Positions 1 through 8,437 of a DNA stretch of 49,680 nucleotides are shown here, in pieces. The position numbers and the translations under genes are program-made. Each line of letters begins with the position of its first letter. Positions within the stretch are counted from its first letter, which is position 1. Source of the stretch: Candidatus Cryptobacteroides sp. Lineage in GTDB: Bacteria; Bacteroidota; Bacteroidia; Bacteroidales; UBA932. The stretch spans positions 1 to 49,680 of the forward strand of contig JARIAS010000015.1 in NCBI GenBank assembly GCA_029257745.1. The letters are read 5' to 3'. The notes under the pieces are model-generated. The model ran no database searches and was not told the DNA's origin. It saw only the letters and a program-made list of their open reading frames with translations.

Positions 1-61
1 ATAAAAGCATATTAAAGTTGCAAGCAATACAAGTTAAAGTATTAGTGTAAAGTCTATTAGA

Positions 62-892
62 TTAACTCTTGAATTTGACTCTTATTAATCTTTGCATAAA
101 ACTTTTATAGAAAAAAGGTATTTTTAGAAATAATCTCATAAACATAGGAAATCTTTCAGCACCTCTTATTTGATGCATAAACTCATATTTTTCAACTAGA
201 ATATGTGGATTTAGTGCTTCAACGTCTTTTTCATCTTTGCTGCCCCATAAAAATTCTACCTTTTCTTTAGTCTTAGAAAGTACATCATGGTGCTTGCTAT
301 TCCCTACAAATCTTTTACCGACACTATCAAATATTATTACAGCATCAGGTAGGTATTGGTATATATTGTTGAATAATTCTGATATTTGATTTTCGCTAAA
401 GTACATTAATACTCCCTCTATTACAATAATAGTTCTTAGTTGATTTGCTGAGAGTATTTTTAACCATTCTGTATTGAACATATCCATAGCCAAATTGACT
501 TTTCTTTCGTCATCTTCAATTACACTTTCTCGTATAGCCATGGCTTCAGGTAGATCTAAATCATACCATTTTGCAATATTATCATTCTTTTCTAATCTTT
601 CAAAACGTGCGTCGAGACCTGCACCTAATTGTATTACCTGTATGGGGGATTTATTCTCTGATATAAAGTTTAGTATTTGATCATCAATCCATTTTCCTCT
701 TATGCAACAGCCTATTTGACTGGCTTTTTGTTTCTTTTCATCTAAGTAGTCGAGGTCATAACCTACTCTTTTTAATATGCTATATGCCTGTTTATCTATA
801 ATTATAGGCTCTGCTTGATTTTGTTCAATTGCTCTTGCCCATAAAGGTATAAGCATAGTTTTTACTATGTCTTGATTTATTGCTGTTTTCAT
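62..892 (-). CDS. LCM-family class I SAM-dependent methyltransferase
   Basis: A 276-residue soluble protein with the layout of the leucine carboxyl methyltransferase/TcmP-like family (PF04072, COG3315). The SAM-binding motif I is LGAGLDARF at about residues 89-97, followed by the acidic loop YDLDLPE at 110-116, which in this family binds the SAM ribose and leads to the substrate pocket. There is no signal peptide, so it should act in the cytoplasm by methylating a carboxyl or hydroxyl group of a small molecule or peptide; the substrate cannot be read from sequence. It lies 138 bases downstream of the DUF4374 lipoprotein gene on the same strand, but a strong hairpin separates them, so co-transcription is partial at best. 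Start ATG at 892 gives a normal family length. The fold is secure and the function unknown. Confidence 0.8.
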   Translation of the reverse strand: MKTAINQDIVKTMLIPLWARAIEQNQAEPIIIDKQAYSILKRVGYDLDYLDEKKQKASQIGCCIRGKWIDDQILNFISENKSPIQVIQLGAGLDARFERLEKNDNIAKWYDLDLPEAMAIRESVIEDDERKVNLAMDMFNTEWLKILSANQLRTIIVIEGVLMYFSENQISELFNNIYQYLPDAVIIFDSVGKRFVGNSKHHDVLSKTKEKVEFLWGSKDEKDVEALNPHILVEKYEFMHQIRGAERFPMFMRLFLKIPFFYKSFMQRLIRVKFKS

Positions 893-989
893 CTCTAAAT
901 AGTTATTGTATATTATGAGTTTGTATTATTTGCTATACAAGGCTTATAAATGGCAAAATTGCTTAAAAGCTAGATTGCTTGTATAAAAC

Positions 990-1013
990 GCAGGTGCAAA
1001 ATTTTGCACCTGC
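990..1013 (-). terminator. 24-bp perfect palindrome, likely terminator of the receptor/lipoprotein operon
   Basis: GCAGGTGCAAAA is followed directly by its exact reverse complement, giving a 12-bp perfect arm with no spacer. On the minus strand it lies 17 bases after the stop of the DUF4374 gene and is followed by GTTTTATAC, so it fits a factor-independent terminator or RNA-processing hairpin. It would reduce read-through into the methyltransferase gene. As DNA it could also be a dyad operator. Confidence 0.6.
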
Positions 1014-1030
1014 ACCTTTGCTAAATAAAA

Positions 1031-2263
1031 TTATTTCAAAAAATCTATATGGTCAATGTTATAAGCTGAAGATAATACTTGTTCAACTTTAGCGGTATTT
1101 AGATCATAAGAGAAAATACCTGAAGCACTTTCTCCTGAAGCACTAAATAATACTTTTTCTCCCCATTTTTCTATTATTATAGAGAAACCATCAGTGTGAG
1201 GAATACCATCAATTTTAGATATTGTCTTATTTGCTAAGTCTATTTTAACAGCTACTGCGTTTTTTGCAGTATAAGGGTTATTACCATTTAGCTCTGCTAT
1301 ACCTACATAGGCTAATACTATATTGTTGCCAACATATAAGCAGTTATAAATACTTGCAGGCTTGTATTCAGTGCCTTCTATTGTTACATTGCTAATATCC
1401 CAAGATCTTGTAGTGTCAAAATCTTCTTGTCCATTAGGTATACATATAAAACCATTATTCTTATACATAGGGTTATAGGCAAAAGCTCCTGAACATGCTA
1501 TGTATATATCATTATTTTCAGTCTTGAAAATAGTGTTTGATAGATAAGGTCTAGCAGGAAAACTTAGCTCAGAACTTGTTTCTGATATTCTTTTTGTAAC
1601 ATTATCAGACTTAATATCAATAATAAGAACATCTGCTTGGTGATAGTCATCGTAAGGCATAAATCCAGGATTGATTTGATTTAATGGCAAATAGTATTTT
1701 CCATCTCTTACAATTGGATAGCCTGCATCTGGACTGCTATCTGTGTGTGCATATTCTGTTATATCAATCTCCTTTATTTTATTGAAGCTATTGTTGTCAA
1801 TAACAAATATTTTTGCAAGGTTATACAGAGGTAGGTATAGCTTATTTTCATCAACCTTTACTATATTCCATGTATAGGCATTTGCAGGTATTTCCAATTT
1901 GGCAACTTCTTTAAGGCTGCCATTTTCTACTATATATTTTCTTACAAATGGGGCAGCTTCATTGCCAAAAGCCGGTAATACATAGATATACTTGTCTATG
2001 ACGTTTATAGACGAGGCAAAGCCCCTTTCAATAGATTTAGAAAGGTCAAGGCTGCTAGATTTTAAGCCTTTAATCAATTGTAAATAAGAGTTACCACTCA
2101 TGCCATCAGGGTTTTTCACAGTTGAACCAATTAAGACTAGTTCACCCTTCTGTTCCTCTTGAGTTGTGGAATTTGTATTCTTGTCATCTTTATTACAAGA
2201 TATACTAGATAAAAGTAATAATGTTAGAGCAGAAATGCTCAAAATGTTAAATAACCTTTTCAT
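1031..2263 (-). CDS. DUF4374-type surface lipoprotein, probable metallophore-binding partner of the TonB receptor
   Basis: A 410-residue protein beginning with a lipoprotein signal: charged MKR, a hydrophobic stretch, then the lipobox S-I-S-C with Cys23. The residues after the cysteine (N-K-D-D-K) resemble the acidic Bacteroidota export signal that sends lipoproteins to the cell surface. The body is rich in repeated short beta segments (for example YPIVRDGKYYLPL and NDIYIACSGAFAY), consistent with a beta-propeller, and overall it looks like DUF4374. From memory, DUF4374-type lipoproteins such as Bacteroides XusB bind ferric siderophores beside a TonB receptor. The stop of the receptor gene is 18 bases upstream on the same strand, so the two are almost certainly co-transcribed. 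Ligand unknown; heme, siderophore or another metal complex are all possible. Confidence 0.75.
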   Translation of the reverse strand: MKRLFNILSISALTLLLLSSISCNKDDKNTNSTTQEEQKGELVLIGSTVKNPDGMSGNSYLQLIKGLKSSSLDLSKSIERGFASSINVIDKYIYVLPAFGNEAAPFVRKYIVENGSLKEVAKLEIPANAYTWNIVKVDENKLYLPLYNLAKIFVIDNNSFNKIKEIDITEYAHTDSSPDAGYPIVRDGKYYLPLNQINPGFMPYDDYHQADVLIIDIKSDNVTKRISETSSELSFPARPYLSNTIFKTENNDIYIACSGAFAYNPMYKNNGFICIPNGQEDFDTTRSWDISNVTIEGTEYKPASIYNCLYVGNNIVLAYVGIAELNGNNPYTAKNAVAVKIDLANKTISKIDGIPHTDGFSIIIEKWGEKVLFSASGESASGIFSYDLNTAKVEQVLSSAYNIDHIDFLK

Positions 2264-2281
2264 AAATTGTTTATTTATAGT

Positions 2282-4651
2282 TTATTTGAAAATATATCTT
2301 AGTTTGATGCCAAAACTTCTTCCTACTAAAGGTTGATTTAGTTCTGATACAATTTTGGCGTTTGTGACATTTTTTATGGACGCTGATATAAATAGACTTT
2401 GATTAAAAAAACTTTGCTCACAGCCTATATTATATATTATACTCCTAGGTATACGTCTTTTTTGATTTTCACTTACCTCAAAGTCATAAAAATATTCTTC
2501 AATAAAGGATAGTTCATTAAATAGTCTAGAGTTCATGCCATGTCCTCCGAAAAGATTTTCCTTGTGCAATTCAAATCCAATATTTGATAAGAGGAATGGA
2601 ATATTAGGTATTCTTTTTCCCTTTGTAGGATTAGCTATAAAGCTGTTTGCATTGTATGCTCTTGTATCCCTAAGATCCTGATAACTTATATTAAAATAAG
2701 TATATAAATATGGAAGAATATCTGCCTTTGCCTCAAATTCTACGCCCATGCTTCTCATTTTTCCAAAGTTTTGATATTGTGCACCTAAAAGACCTGCTTC
2801 ATAATGTATCATATTAGTGATATTCATATAATACATATTAAGTTCTATTTGTAGATTGGAAGAATGCTTGGCAATAAGGCTATATAAAAAACCAAGATTA
2901 AAACTTAGATTCCTTTCCGGTAGCAATTCTTGAGAAGCTGATACATTAATGCCATCTCCAAGTAGCTCATTTTCAGAAGGTAGTCTAAGGTCATATGCCA
3001 TTGAATATTTTAGCATAAAATCTCTTGTAAACTTATATCTAAAAGCATCACTTATACCTAGGCCTGTTTTATTTATATTAATATCCTCAGGTAATGAAGC
3101 ATTTGTATAGATACTATTCTTTGTAGTGTGAGCTGAATATAGATAGAATCTAGATGTTAGAGAATTAAGAAATCTATCGTCTTTAGTCTTAAAGTCATAG
3201 GTCGCACCAATTACCCAGCTTAACATCTTACTATTGAAGTCCACTTGTTTGTTTAGTGCCTTAGCTTTTAGGCTGTCTTGTGGATAGGAAAGTATAAGAT
3301 TAACAAAGGAGTTTATATTTATACTGTGCCTGCTATTAATAAAGTAGTTTAAATTACTTTTATTAATAATAGACAACTTTTTATTATTTGAATTTGAAGG
3401 GAATCTGTTTGGTAGCTCTCCTCCATAGGGGGAAATACTTGGACTTTTATTGCCTCTCCAGTCATAATTGTATCTGGCTGTATCTACTAAGCTGTATTTA
3501 GTGTATGCAAAAGCAGTATTTACATCAAGGTCAAGACCTGATAGGAGAAAGTTATCCTTTACAATTTTTGTATTAATTAGGGCTAAATTAGACTTTGCAA
3601 ATGCTTTTCTGTAATCACTAAAAATCCCTTGTATTTCCCTATATGAATATACATAAACAGGTTCTATCTCAATTTCGTCAAAATATCCCTTGCTTAAAGT
3701 AATATTGCCTCCTAGCATAGCTTTTTTGAACCTATCGTGCTTTCTTTCTATGAATAAATCTTCTAAAAAGGGGTGTTGCATCACGTAGTTGTTTTGTGCC
3801 GATGTATATGCTCCACCCAAACCTAGTAATATACCTTTTTTTGAGATGTTGCGTTTGAGAATGCTCTGGGCTTTATTAACATTGTAACTTTCACGGCTAT
3901 AACTCAAATCTGCATAACGTTCAGGATATTTTCTTATAACAAGATTTACAGCTCCACCCATCGATGAACCTCCAAATTTTGCAGGAACTATACCTTTATA
4001 GATTTCAATACGTTCTATCATATCTACAGGTATGTCATTAATATCTACATAGTCTGAATATTCATTTAGTGGCACCTCATCGATGAAAAAACCTATGCGT
4101 TTGCCTTCCAATCCTCTAAGTGATATGCGGGAAGAACTTCCAACTCCTCCACTTTGTCTTAAAGTTAGACCTACTGTTTTAAGTAAAATATCTTGAACGC
4201 TGCTTACAGTGCCTCTAAGCTCCTTCATGCTAATTACGCTGATTGGAAAGGCCTGTTCTTTGAGAGTTCTTGCCTTAGTTTTACTCATAAAGATAGCCTC
4301 TTTTAGAGATTCTTGGCTTGCTTTTAGACTTATCCTTAAGTATTTGTTAGTAGTATTTGAGTCTATACTTATTTCCTTAGACTCATAACCTAAAAATTGA
4401 ATTAGTATATGGTAGCTACCCATAGGGATATGCTCAAAAGAGAATTGCCCGTTTATATTTGAATTGACACCTCTGTTTAGTTCTTTTATTAAAATACTCG
4501 CTCCTACAAGTTCTTCTTTACTCTTCTCGTCAATTATTTGTCCACTAAATTTAAATTCACCTTGAGCATATGAAAGAAAGGGCAGTAATATGAGCAAGAT
4601 GCTAATCAGACTAGTTTTACTTAAGTGTTTTGATAATCTTATTTTAAGCAT
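2282..4651 (-). CDS. TonB-dependent outer-membrane receptor with carboxypeptidase-regulatory N-domain
   Basis: A TonB-dependent receptor of 789 residues from the chosen start. In order: signal peptide (MLKIRLSK..., hydrophobic core, cleavage near SYA-QG), a CarboxypepD_reg beta-sandwich of about 80 residues (FSGQIIDEKSKEELVGASI), a plug domain with SLRGLEGKRIGFFIDEVPL and IERIEIYKGIVPAKFGG, then a long beta-barrel ending in the aromatic strand FGIKLRYIFK. The open frame can be extended to a TTG at 4684, but that codon lies inside a perfect -7 promoter box (4682-4689), so the ATG at 4651 is preferred; it also gives the better signal peptide. This is a two-part receptor-plus-lipoprotein system with DUF4374 downstream, not a SusC/SusD pair. 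Transport of a ferric siderophore or heme is an inference from family and partner. Confidence 0.88.
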   Translation of the reverse strand: MLKIRLSKHLSKTSLISILLILLPFLSYAQGEFKFSGQIIDEKSKEELVGASILIKELNRGVNSNINGQFSFEHIPMGSYHILIQFLGYESKEISIDSNTTNKYLRISLKASQESLKEAIFMSKTKARTLKEQAFPISVISMKELRGTVSSVQDILLKTVGLTLRQSGGVGSSSRISLRGLEGKRIGFFIDEVPLNEYSDYVDINDIPVDMIERIEIYKGIVPAKFGGSSMGGAVNLVIRKYPERYADLSYSRESYNVNKAQSILKRNISKKGILLGLGGAYTSAQNNYVMQHPFLEDLFIERKHDRFKKAMLGGNITLSKGYFDEIEIEPVYVYSYREIQGIFSDYRKAFAKSNLALINTKIVKDNFLLSGLDLDVNTAFAYTKYSLVDTARYNYDWRGNKSPSISPYGGELPNRFPSNSNNKKLSIINKSNLNYFINSRHSININSFVNLILSYPQDSLKAKALNKQVDFNSKMLSWVIGATYDFKTKDDRFLNSLTSRFYLYSAHTTKNSIYTNASLPEDININKTGLGISDAFRYKFTRDFMLKYSMAYDLRLPSENELLGDGINVSASQELLPERNLSFNLGFLYSLIAKHSSNLQIELNMYYMNITNMIHYEAGLLGAQYQNFGKMRSMGVEFEAKADILPYLYTYFNISYQDLRDTRAYNANSFIANPTKGKRIPNIPFLLSNIGFELHKENLFGGHGMNSRLFNELSFIEEYFYDFEVSENQKRRIPRSIIYNIGCEQSFFNQSLFISASIKNVTNAKIVSELNQPLVGRSFGIKLRYIFK

Positions 4652-4681
4652 AGTTATACAACTTCTATATATTTTACTTTG

Positions 4682-4689
4682 CAAATATA
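4682..4689 (-). promoter_or_regulatory. -7 promoter element for the TonB receptor operon
   Basis: Read on the minus strand this is TATATTTG, a perfect match to the Bacteroidota -7 consensus TAnnTTTG. A start site a few bases downstream would leave a leader of about 20-25 bases before the ATG at 4651. No TTTG is seen at the -33 distance; that region is occupied by the 17-bp inverted repeat at 4698-4714. Confidence 0.6.
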
Positions 4690-4697
4690 ATTAATCA

Positions 4698-4714
4698 TAT
4701 GAACAGTGTTCATA
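4698..4714. promoter_or_regulatory. 17-bp perfect inverted repeat, candidate operator
   Basis: TATGAACA-G-TGTTCATA: two perfect 8-base arms around a single G. It starts 8 bases upstream of the receptor -7 box and covers the -33 region, the usual place for a repressor or for an activator replacing a poor -33. It does not match a Fur 19-mer. It resembles a Cheo/LexA box (GAAC-N4-GTTC) but has a 3-base instead of 4-base centre. It lies in the divergent gap with priA and could affect both genes. The binding protein is unknown. Confidence 0.55.
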
Positions 4715-4835
4715 GTGATAAATAAGTATTTTATATTGTTTAAATACAGATTTGTTAGTATAAGTTTTTTGAATGGACTTAAGTGGTATGACTTCTGATA
4801 TATTTGCTATCTTTACAATTCTTTAGTAATTATAG

Positions 4836-7046
4836 ATGAAAAAGACTTTTTATATTTCTGTTATATTACCCCTCAAATTAGATTGGGAGGCATTGTATTA
4901 TGTAGAGGCAGAGGAACTTACACTTGGACAAAGAGTGAAGCTTAGTTTTGCTTCCAGAGTATATATAGCCATAATTTCAAATATTTATACAGAAAGACCT
5001 GTTACTAAGTTTAAGATATTGCCAGTTATAGAACTTTTAGACACAGATGACATTATATCAGTTCAGCAACTTAAGCTTTGGCGTTTTTTATCAGAATATT
5101 ATATGTGTACAATAGGCGAAGTCTATAAATGTGCATATCCCAGTCATAAAAATAGGGCAGAACAACAATATAAGCGTAAGCAGCAGAGAATTAGCGAAAA
5201 AAGAAAAAAGGATATTGATAAATTAAGTCTTCAAATATCAAGATTGCAAGTCAGACAACAGAAAAAACAGAACAATATAGATAGCGTAAAGTCTTTGTCC
5301 AAAAAATCTATTCTGATTGCTCAAAACAATAAGATAAGTCAGGAGATAGAAAGCAAGAAGCTTATATTGCAATCTATGTATGATGATTTTCAGAACAATA
5401 CTTTGGATTTAAGCCATTATGATATACATTTAAGCGAGTCACAGGCAAGGGCAGAGCAAGAAATACTTGAGCATTTTGATAAGTCGGATATTTGTTTGTT
5501 AAATGGTGTTACAGGTTCAGGAAAAACGGAAATATACTCATCTTTGGCACATAGATATTTATCCAAGTCTCAGAATGTCTTGTATTTAGTGCCGGAAATA
5601 CTGCTTACTAATCAGTTAGAATCCAGACTCTTACGTATTTTTCCATCACAGTTGCTTACTTATCATTCTCAAAAGTCAGAGTCTTATCGTCAGGAAGTGA
5701 TTTACAAGATGAAGAACTCTAACTATGTATTACTAGGTACACGTTCATCTATATTTTTGCCTTTTAATAATCTTGGACTTATTATTGTAGATGAAGAACA
5801 TGATTCTTCGTATAAGCAGGAACAAATAAAACCTTATTATAATGCTAGGGATGTAGCTGTCTATTTATCTAAAATATACTCTGCAAACATAGTTTTGGCA
5901 AGTGCTAGCCCATCTTTAGAGAGTCTATATAATGTAAGTGTCGGTAAATATATGCAGGTAAATCTTTCTACGCCTTATTATAAAGTGGCTCCTACTTATA
6001 TAGAGCTGATTGATATAAAAAAAGAGAGGAAGAAAAATGCAATGAGAGGGCTTTTTTCCTTAAGATTGATAGATGCTATAAATGAGTGTATAAAGGAAGG
6101 GCATCAGGTCTTATTGCTTAAGGACAGGAGGGGCTATTCTCCTATGTTGCAGTGTTCAAATTGTTCATATATAGTTAGATGTCCAAATTGCCATGTGAAT
6201 TTAAGATACCATAAGGATAGCAATAAACTCTTATGTCATTATTGTGGCTATAAAGCAGAGTATAGCCCTGTTTGCCCACAATGCTCACAATCTGCTATTG
6301 ATACTTTGGGGGCAGGTACACAAAAGCTTGAGGAACAGGCAAAAGTTATTTTTCCGCAAGCAAAAATAGCTAGAATGGATAGTGATACAACTGTATTATC
6401 ACAGCAATTGAAAGACAATCTGCAAGCTTTTGAAAGAGGAGATATAGATATATTGCTCGGTACACAGATGCTTACTAAGGGCTTGGATTTCCCTAATTTA
6501 AGATTATTAGCTGTAATACAAGCAGATAGCCTTCTTGCACAAGATGATTTTAGGGCAGATGAGAGGGCTTTACAGCTTTTAGAGCAATTTAAAGGTAGGG
6601 GAGCAAGAAGGGGTGGCGAATCTCATTTTATAATACAATCTTTAAATATTAGCCATCCTATATATCAGCAGGTTTTAGGTTTAAGGAACGGAATGCTTTA
6701 CGATTTATTAAAGGAAAGGCGGCTTTTTAATTATCCACCCTATACTCGTATGATAAAGCTTATAGTTAAAGATGCTGATAAAGACAGACTGTGTTATATG
6801 GCTAATCAATTAAGTTTGAGCATAAGTGATAAATTATCTAGCTTTGCGGCTAATTCTATAATTGTTCCTGCATATTCACCGTTAATAGATAAGATTGCAG
6901 GTGAATATATTATGAATATACGTGTTACTTTAGAGCGTAATTCTTTTTTGCATAAAAATAAAGCTTATTTGCAACATCTTGTCAGTAGTTTTGAGAGAAA
7001 GTATAAATATTCTGCACATATTTTTATAGATGTTGATCCAATGTAA
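4836..7046 (+). CDS. priA: Primosomal protein N' (PriA), replication-restart helicase
   Basis: A 736-residue SF2 DNA helicase that reloads the replisome at stalled forks. The N-terminal 3'-DNA-binding domain (about 1-100) is followed by a lysine/glutamine-rich, probably coiled-coil linker (about 105-185). Then come Walker A GVTGSGKT, the DEEH box in IIVDEEHDSSYKQEQ, and the eight-cysteine zinc region at about 440-482 (four CxxC pairs), a PriA hallmark. GTQMLTKGLDFPNL and DFRADERALQLL mark helicase lobe 2. Motif VI reads QFKGRGAR rather than the usual QVAGRAGR; the Q, GR and last R keep their spacing. Length is normal. The ATG at 4836 is the only sensible start; upstream TATCTTTA is a one-mismatch -7 candidate (4808-4815). 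It stands alone between the divergent receptor and the ROK gene. Confidence 0.96.
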   Translation: MKKTFYISVILPLKLDWEALYYVEAEELTLGQRVKLSFASRVYIAIISNIYTERPVTKFKILPVIELLDTDDIISVQQLKLWRFLSEYYMCTIGEVYKCAYPSHKNRAEQQYKRKQQRISEKRKKDIDKLSLQISRLQVRQQKKQNNIDSVKSLSKKSILIAQNNKISQEIESKKLILQSMYDDFQNNTLDLSHYDIHLSESQARAEQEILEHFDKSDICLLNGVTGSGKTEIYSSLAHRYLSKSQNVLYLVPEILLTNQLESRLLRIFPSQLLTYHSQKSESYRQEVIYKMKNSNYVLLGTRSSIFLPFNNLGLIIVDEEHDSSYKQEQIKPYYNARDVAVYLSKIYSANIVLASASPSLESLYNVSVGKYMQVNLSTPYYKVAPTYIELIDIKKERKKNAMRGLFSLRLIDAINECIKEGHQVLLLKDRRGYSPMLQCSNCSYIVRCPNCHVNLRYHKDSNKLLCHYCGYKAEYSPVCPQCSQSAIDTLGAGTQKLEEQAKVIFPQAKIARMDSDTTVLSQQLKDNLQAFERGDIDILLGTQMLTKGLDFPNLRLLAVIQADSLLAQDDFRADERALQLLEQFKGRGARRGGESHFIIQSLNISHPIYQQVLGLRNGMLYDLLKERRLFNYPPYTRMIKLIVKDADKDRLCYMANQLSLSISDKLSSFAANSIIVPAYSPLIDKIAGEYIMNIRVTLERNSFLHKNKAYLQHLVSSFERKYKYSAHIFIDVDPM

Positions 7047-7180
7047 AGTGTTTATAAAAAAATAATAAAAATAAATGCTTATTAATAAAATATATGAAAA
7101 ACTTAAGTAAATATAAAAGTAGATATTTTATTTTTTTTATATAATGTTTAATTTTACAGAAATTATTAAATAAATAGCCT
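7047..7180. other. AT-rich spacer between priA and the ROK gene
   Basis: About 134 bases of very AT-rich sequence with T- and A-runs around 7050-7075 and 7127-7145. No hairpin terminator for priA and no perfect TAnnTTTG box is visible. The nearest match is TAATTTTA close to 7149. The run-rich composition would suit an upstream promoter region, but this is only compositional. Confidence 0.3.
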
Positions 7181-7186
7181 GTGACT

Positions 7187-8383
7187 ATGTCTTTTCTGAA
7201 TAATATTAATGGTAAGAATGCAGAAACTAAAAAGAAGATAATAGCATTTTGTACAAATAATGATTATAGTATTGCTGAGTTAAGTAAGGAAATGAATGCC
7301 AGCATTCCAACTATTACAAAATTGGTAGGTGAACTGATAGATGAAGGTTTTTTGGTAGATATGGGAAAATCTGGTATGTCTGGAGGAAGGCGTCCAAGTA
7401 TATTTGGACTAAACCCCTCAGCAGGATATTTGGTAGGTGTAGATGTAGGCAGGCATAGCACTTCGTTAGCAATTACCAACTTTAAAGGGCAACTTATAGA
7501 TTATAAGGCTAATATATCATTTTATCTAGAATCAAAAATGGAGTCTTTTCTTCAACTTGCTAGCTTGATAAAAGAGTTTATTGAAGATAATGGTATAAAA
7601 GCAGAGGAGGTTATAACTTGTGGGGTAAATCTTGTGGGGAGGGTAAATCCCAAGGCTGGTTATACTTTTGCATATTTTATTAGTGAATATCAAAGTATAA
7701 CAGATATTCTTAGTGATAGTTTAGGCTTTTCAGTTACTATTGACAATGATTCCAGAGCTATGACATATGGAGAGTATCTTCATGGAGTTGTAACAAATGA
7801 AAAAAATGTCTTGTTCATTAATCTTACCTGGGGTCTGGGAATGGGAATGGTATTAGATGGCAAATTATATGAGGGTAAGTCAGGATTTGCTGGAGAGATT
7901 GGCCATTTTCCAATGTTAGAAAATGATGAGATATGTAATTGTGGTAAGGTCGGCTGTTTGGAAACAGGTGCATCAGGTTATGCAGCATCAAATTATATTA
8001 AATCAAAATTGGCAGAAGGTAAGAGCTCTGTGCTTTCAGCAAAATATAATAATATGGAGACCATAACTACCGAAGATGTTTTGTATGCACTTAATCAAGA
8101 AGATGTTCTTGCAATCGAAGCTGTTGAGGAAGTTGGATTTATATTGGGAAAGGCCATAGCAGGTCTAATTAATCTTTTTAACCCCGAACTTATTGTAATA
8201 GGGGGTAAGTTGGCAGTAGCACAAGACTATCTTATGCTACCAATAATGACAGCTGTAAATAAATTCTCTCTTAATTTTGTCAATAAAGATACATGTATAA
8301 AATTTAGTAAGTTAGGAGATATGTCAGGTGTCTTAGGTGCTTGTTTACTTTCTAGAAGTAAGGTTTTAGGCTTAGCAGAATAA
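7187..8383 (+). CDS. ROK-family transcriptional regulator/sugar kinase
   Basis: About 398 residues. The N-terminal 70 residues form a winged helix-turn-helix (YSIAELSKEMNASIPTITKLVGELIDEGFL), followed by an actin-like ROK kinase fold. LVGVDVGRHSTSLAI is the phosphate-1 loop, IDNDSRAMTYGEYL carries the likely catalytic Asp, and CNCGKVGCLE is the zinc-binding CxCGxxGCxE signature. C-terminal GKAIAGLINLFNPELIVIGG is typical. This is the NagC/XylR/Mlc layout: a DNA-binding sensor for a sugar or sugar phosphate that may keep kinase activity. The frame extends to a GTG at 7181, but the ATG two codons later is preferred. No sugar-use operon is adjacent, so its regulon is probably elsewhere. Confidence 0.88.
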   Translation: MSFLNNINGKNAETKKKIIAFCTNNDYSIAELSKEMNASIPTITKLVGELIDEGFLVDMGKSGMSGGRRPSIFGLNPSAGYLVGVDVGRHSTSLAITNFKGQLIDYKANISFYLESKMESFLQLASLIKEFIEDNGIKAEEVITCGVNLVGRVNPKAGYTFAYFISEYQSITDILSDSLGFSVTIDNDSRAMTYGEYLHGVVTNEKNVLFINLTWGLGMGMVLDGKLYEGKSGFAGEIGHFPMLENDEICNCGKVGCLETGASGYAASNYIKSKLAEGKSSVLSAKYNNMETITTEDVLYALNQEDVLAIEAVEEVGFILGKAIAGLINLFNPELIVIGGKLAVAQDYLMLPIMTAVNKFSLNFVNKDTCIKFSKLGDMSGVLGACLLSRSKVLGLAE

Positions 8384-8397
8384 TAAAGTAATTTTTT

Positions 8398-8405
8398 TAA
8401 CTTTG
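8398..8405 (+). promoter_or_regulatory. -7 promoter element for the two-TM/trkH/helicase operon
   Basis: TAACTTTG matches TAnnTTTG exactly and sits 33 bases before the ATG at 8438, just after the ROK gene ends. No clear -33 TTTG. It implies that the three following genes form their own transcription unit with a leader of about 27 bases. Confidence 0.5.
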
Positions 8406-8437
8406 CGTCCAGATTAGGTTTATAAGATAATAAATAG

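Noticed and set aside
474..680. Short open frames opposite or within long genes, such as this one and those at 13133-13381, 18754-19164 and 19297-20079
   Set aside because: They lie antisense to well-supported genes, show no recognisable domains or promoter, and arise from codon bias of the real frame.
934..985. TATACAAG/CTTGTATA inverted repeat with a 36-base gap upstream of the LCM methyltransferase
   Set aside because: Short arms, long loop and AT-rich setting; expected by chance at this composition.
4652..4684. TTG start giving the TonB receptor 11 extra N-terminal residues
   Set aside because: The codon overlaps a perfect -7 box, so it could not be on the mRNA; the ATG at 4651 gives a clean signal peptide.
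4701..4711. LexA/Cheo box in the receptor promoter
   Set aside because: GAAC and GTTC are separated by 3 bases rather than the 4 of the Gram-positive consensus, and an SOS role for this operon is not supported.
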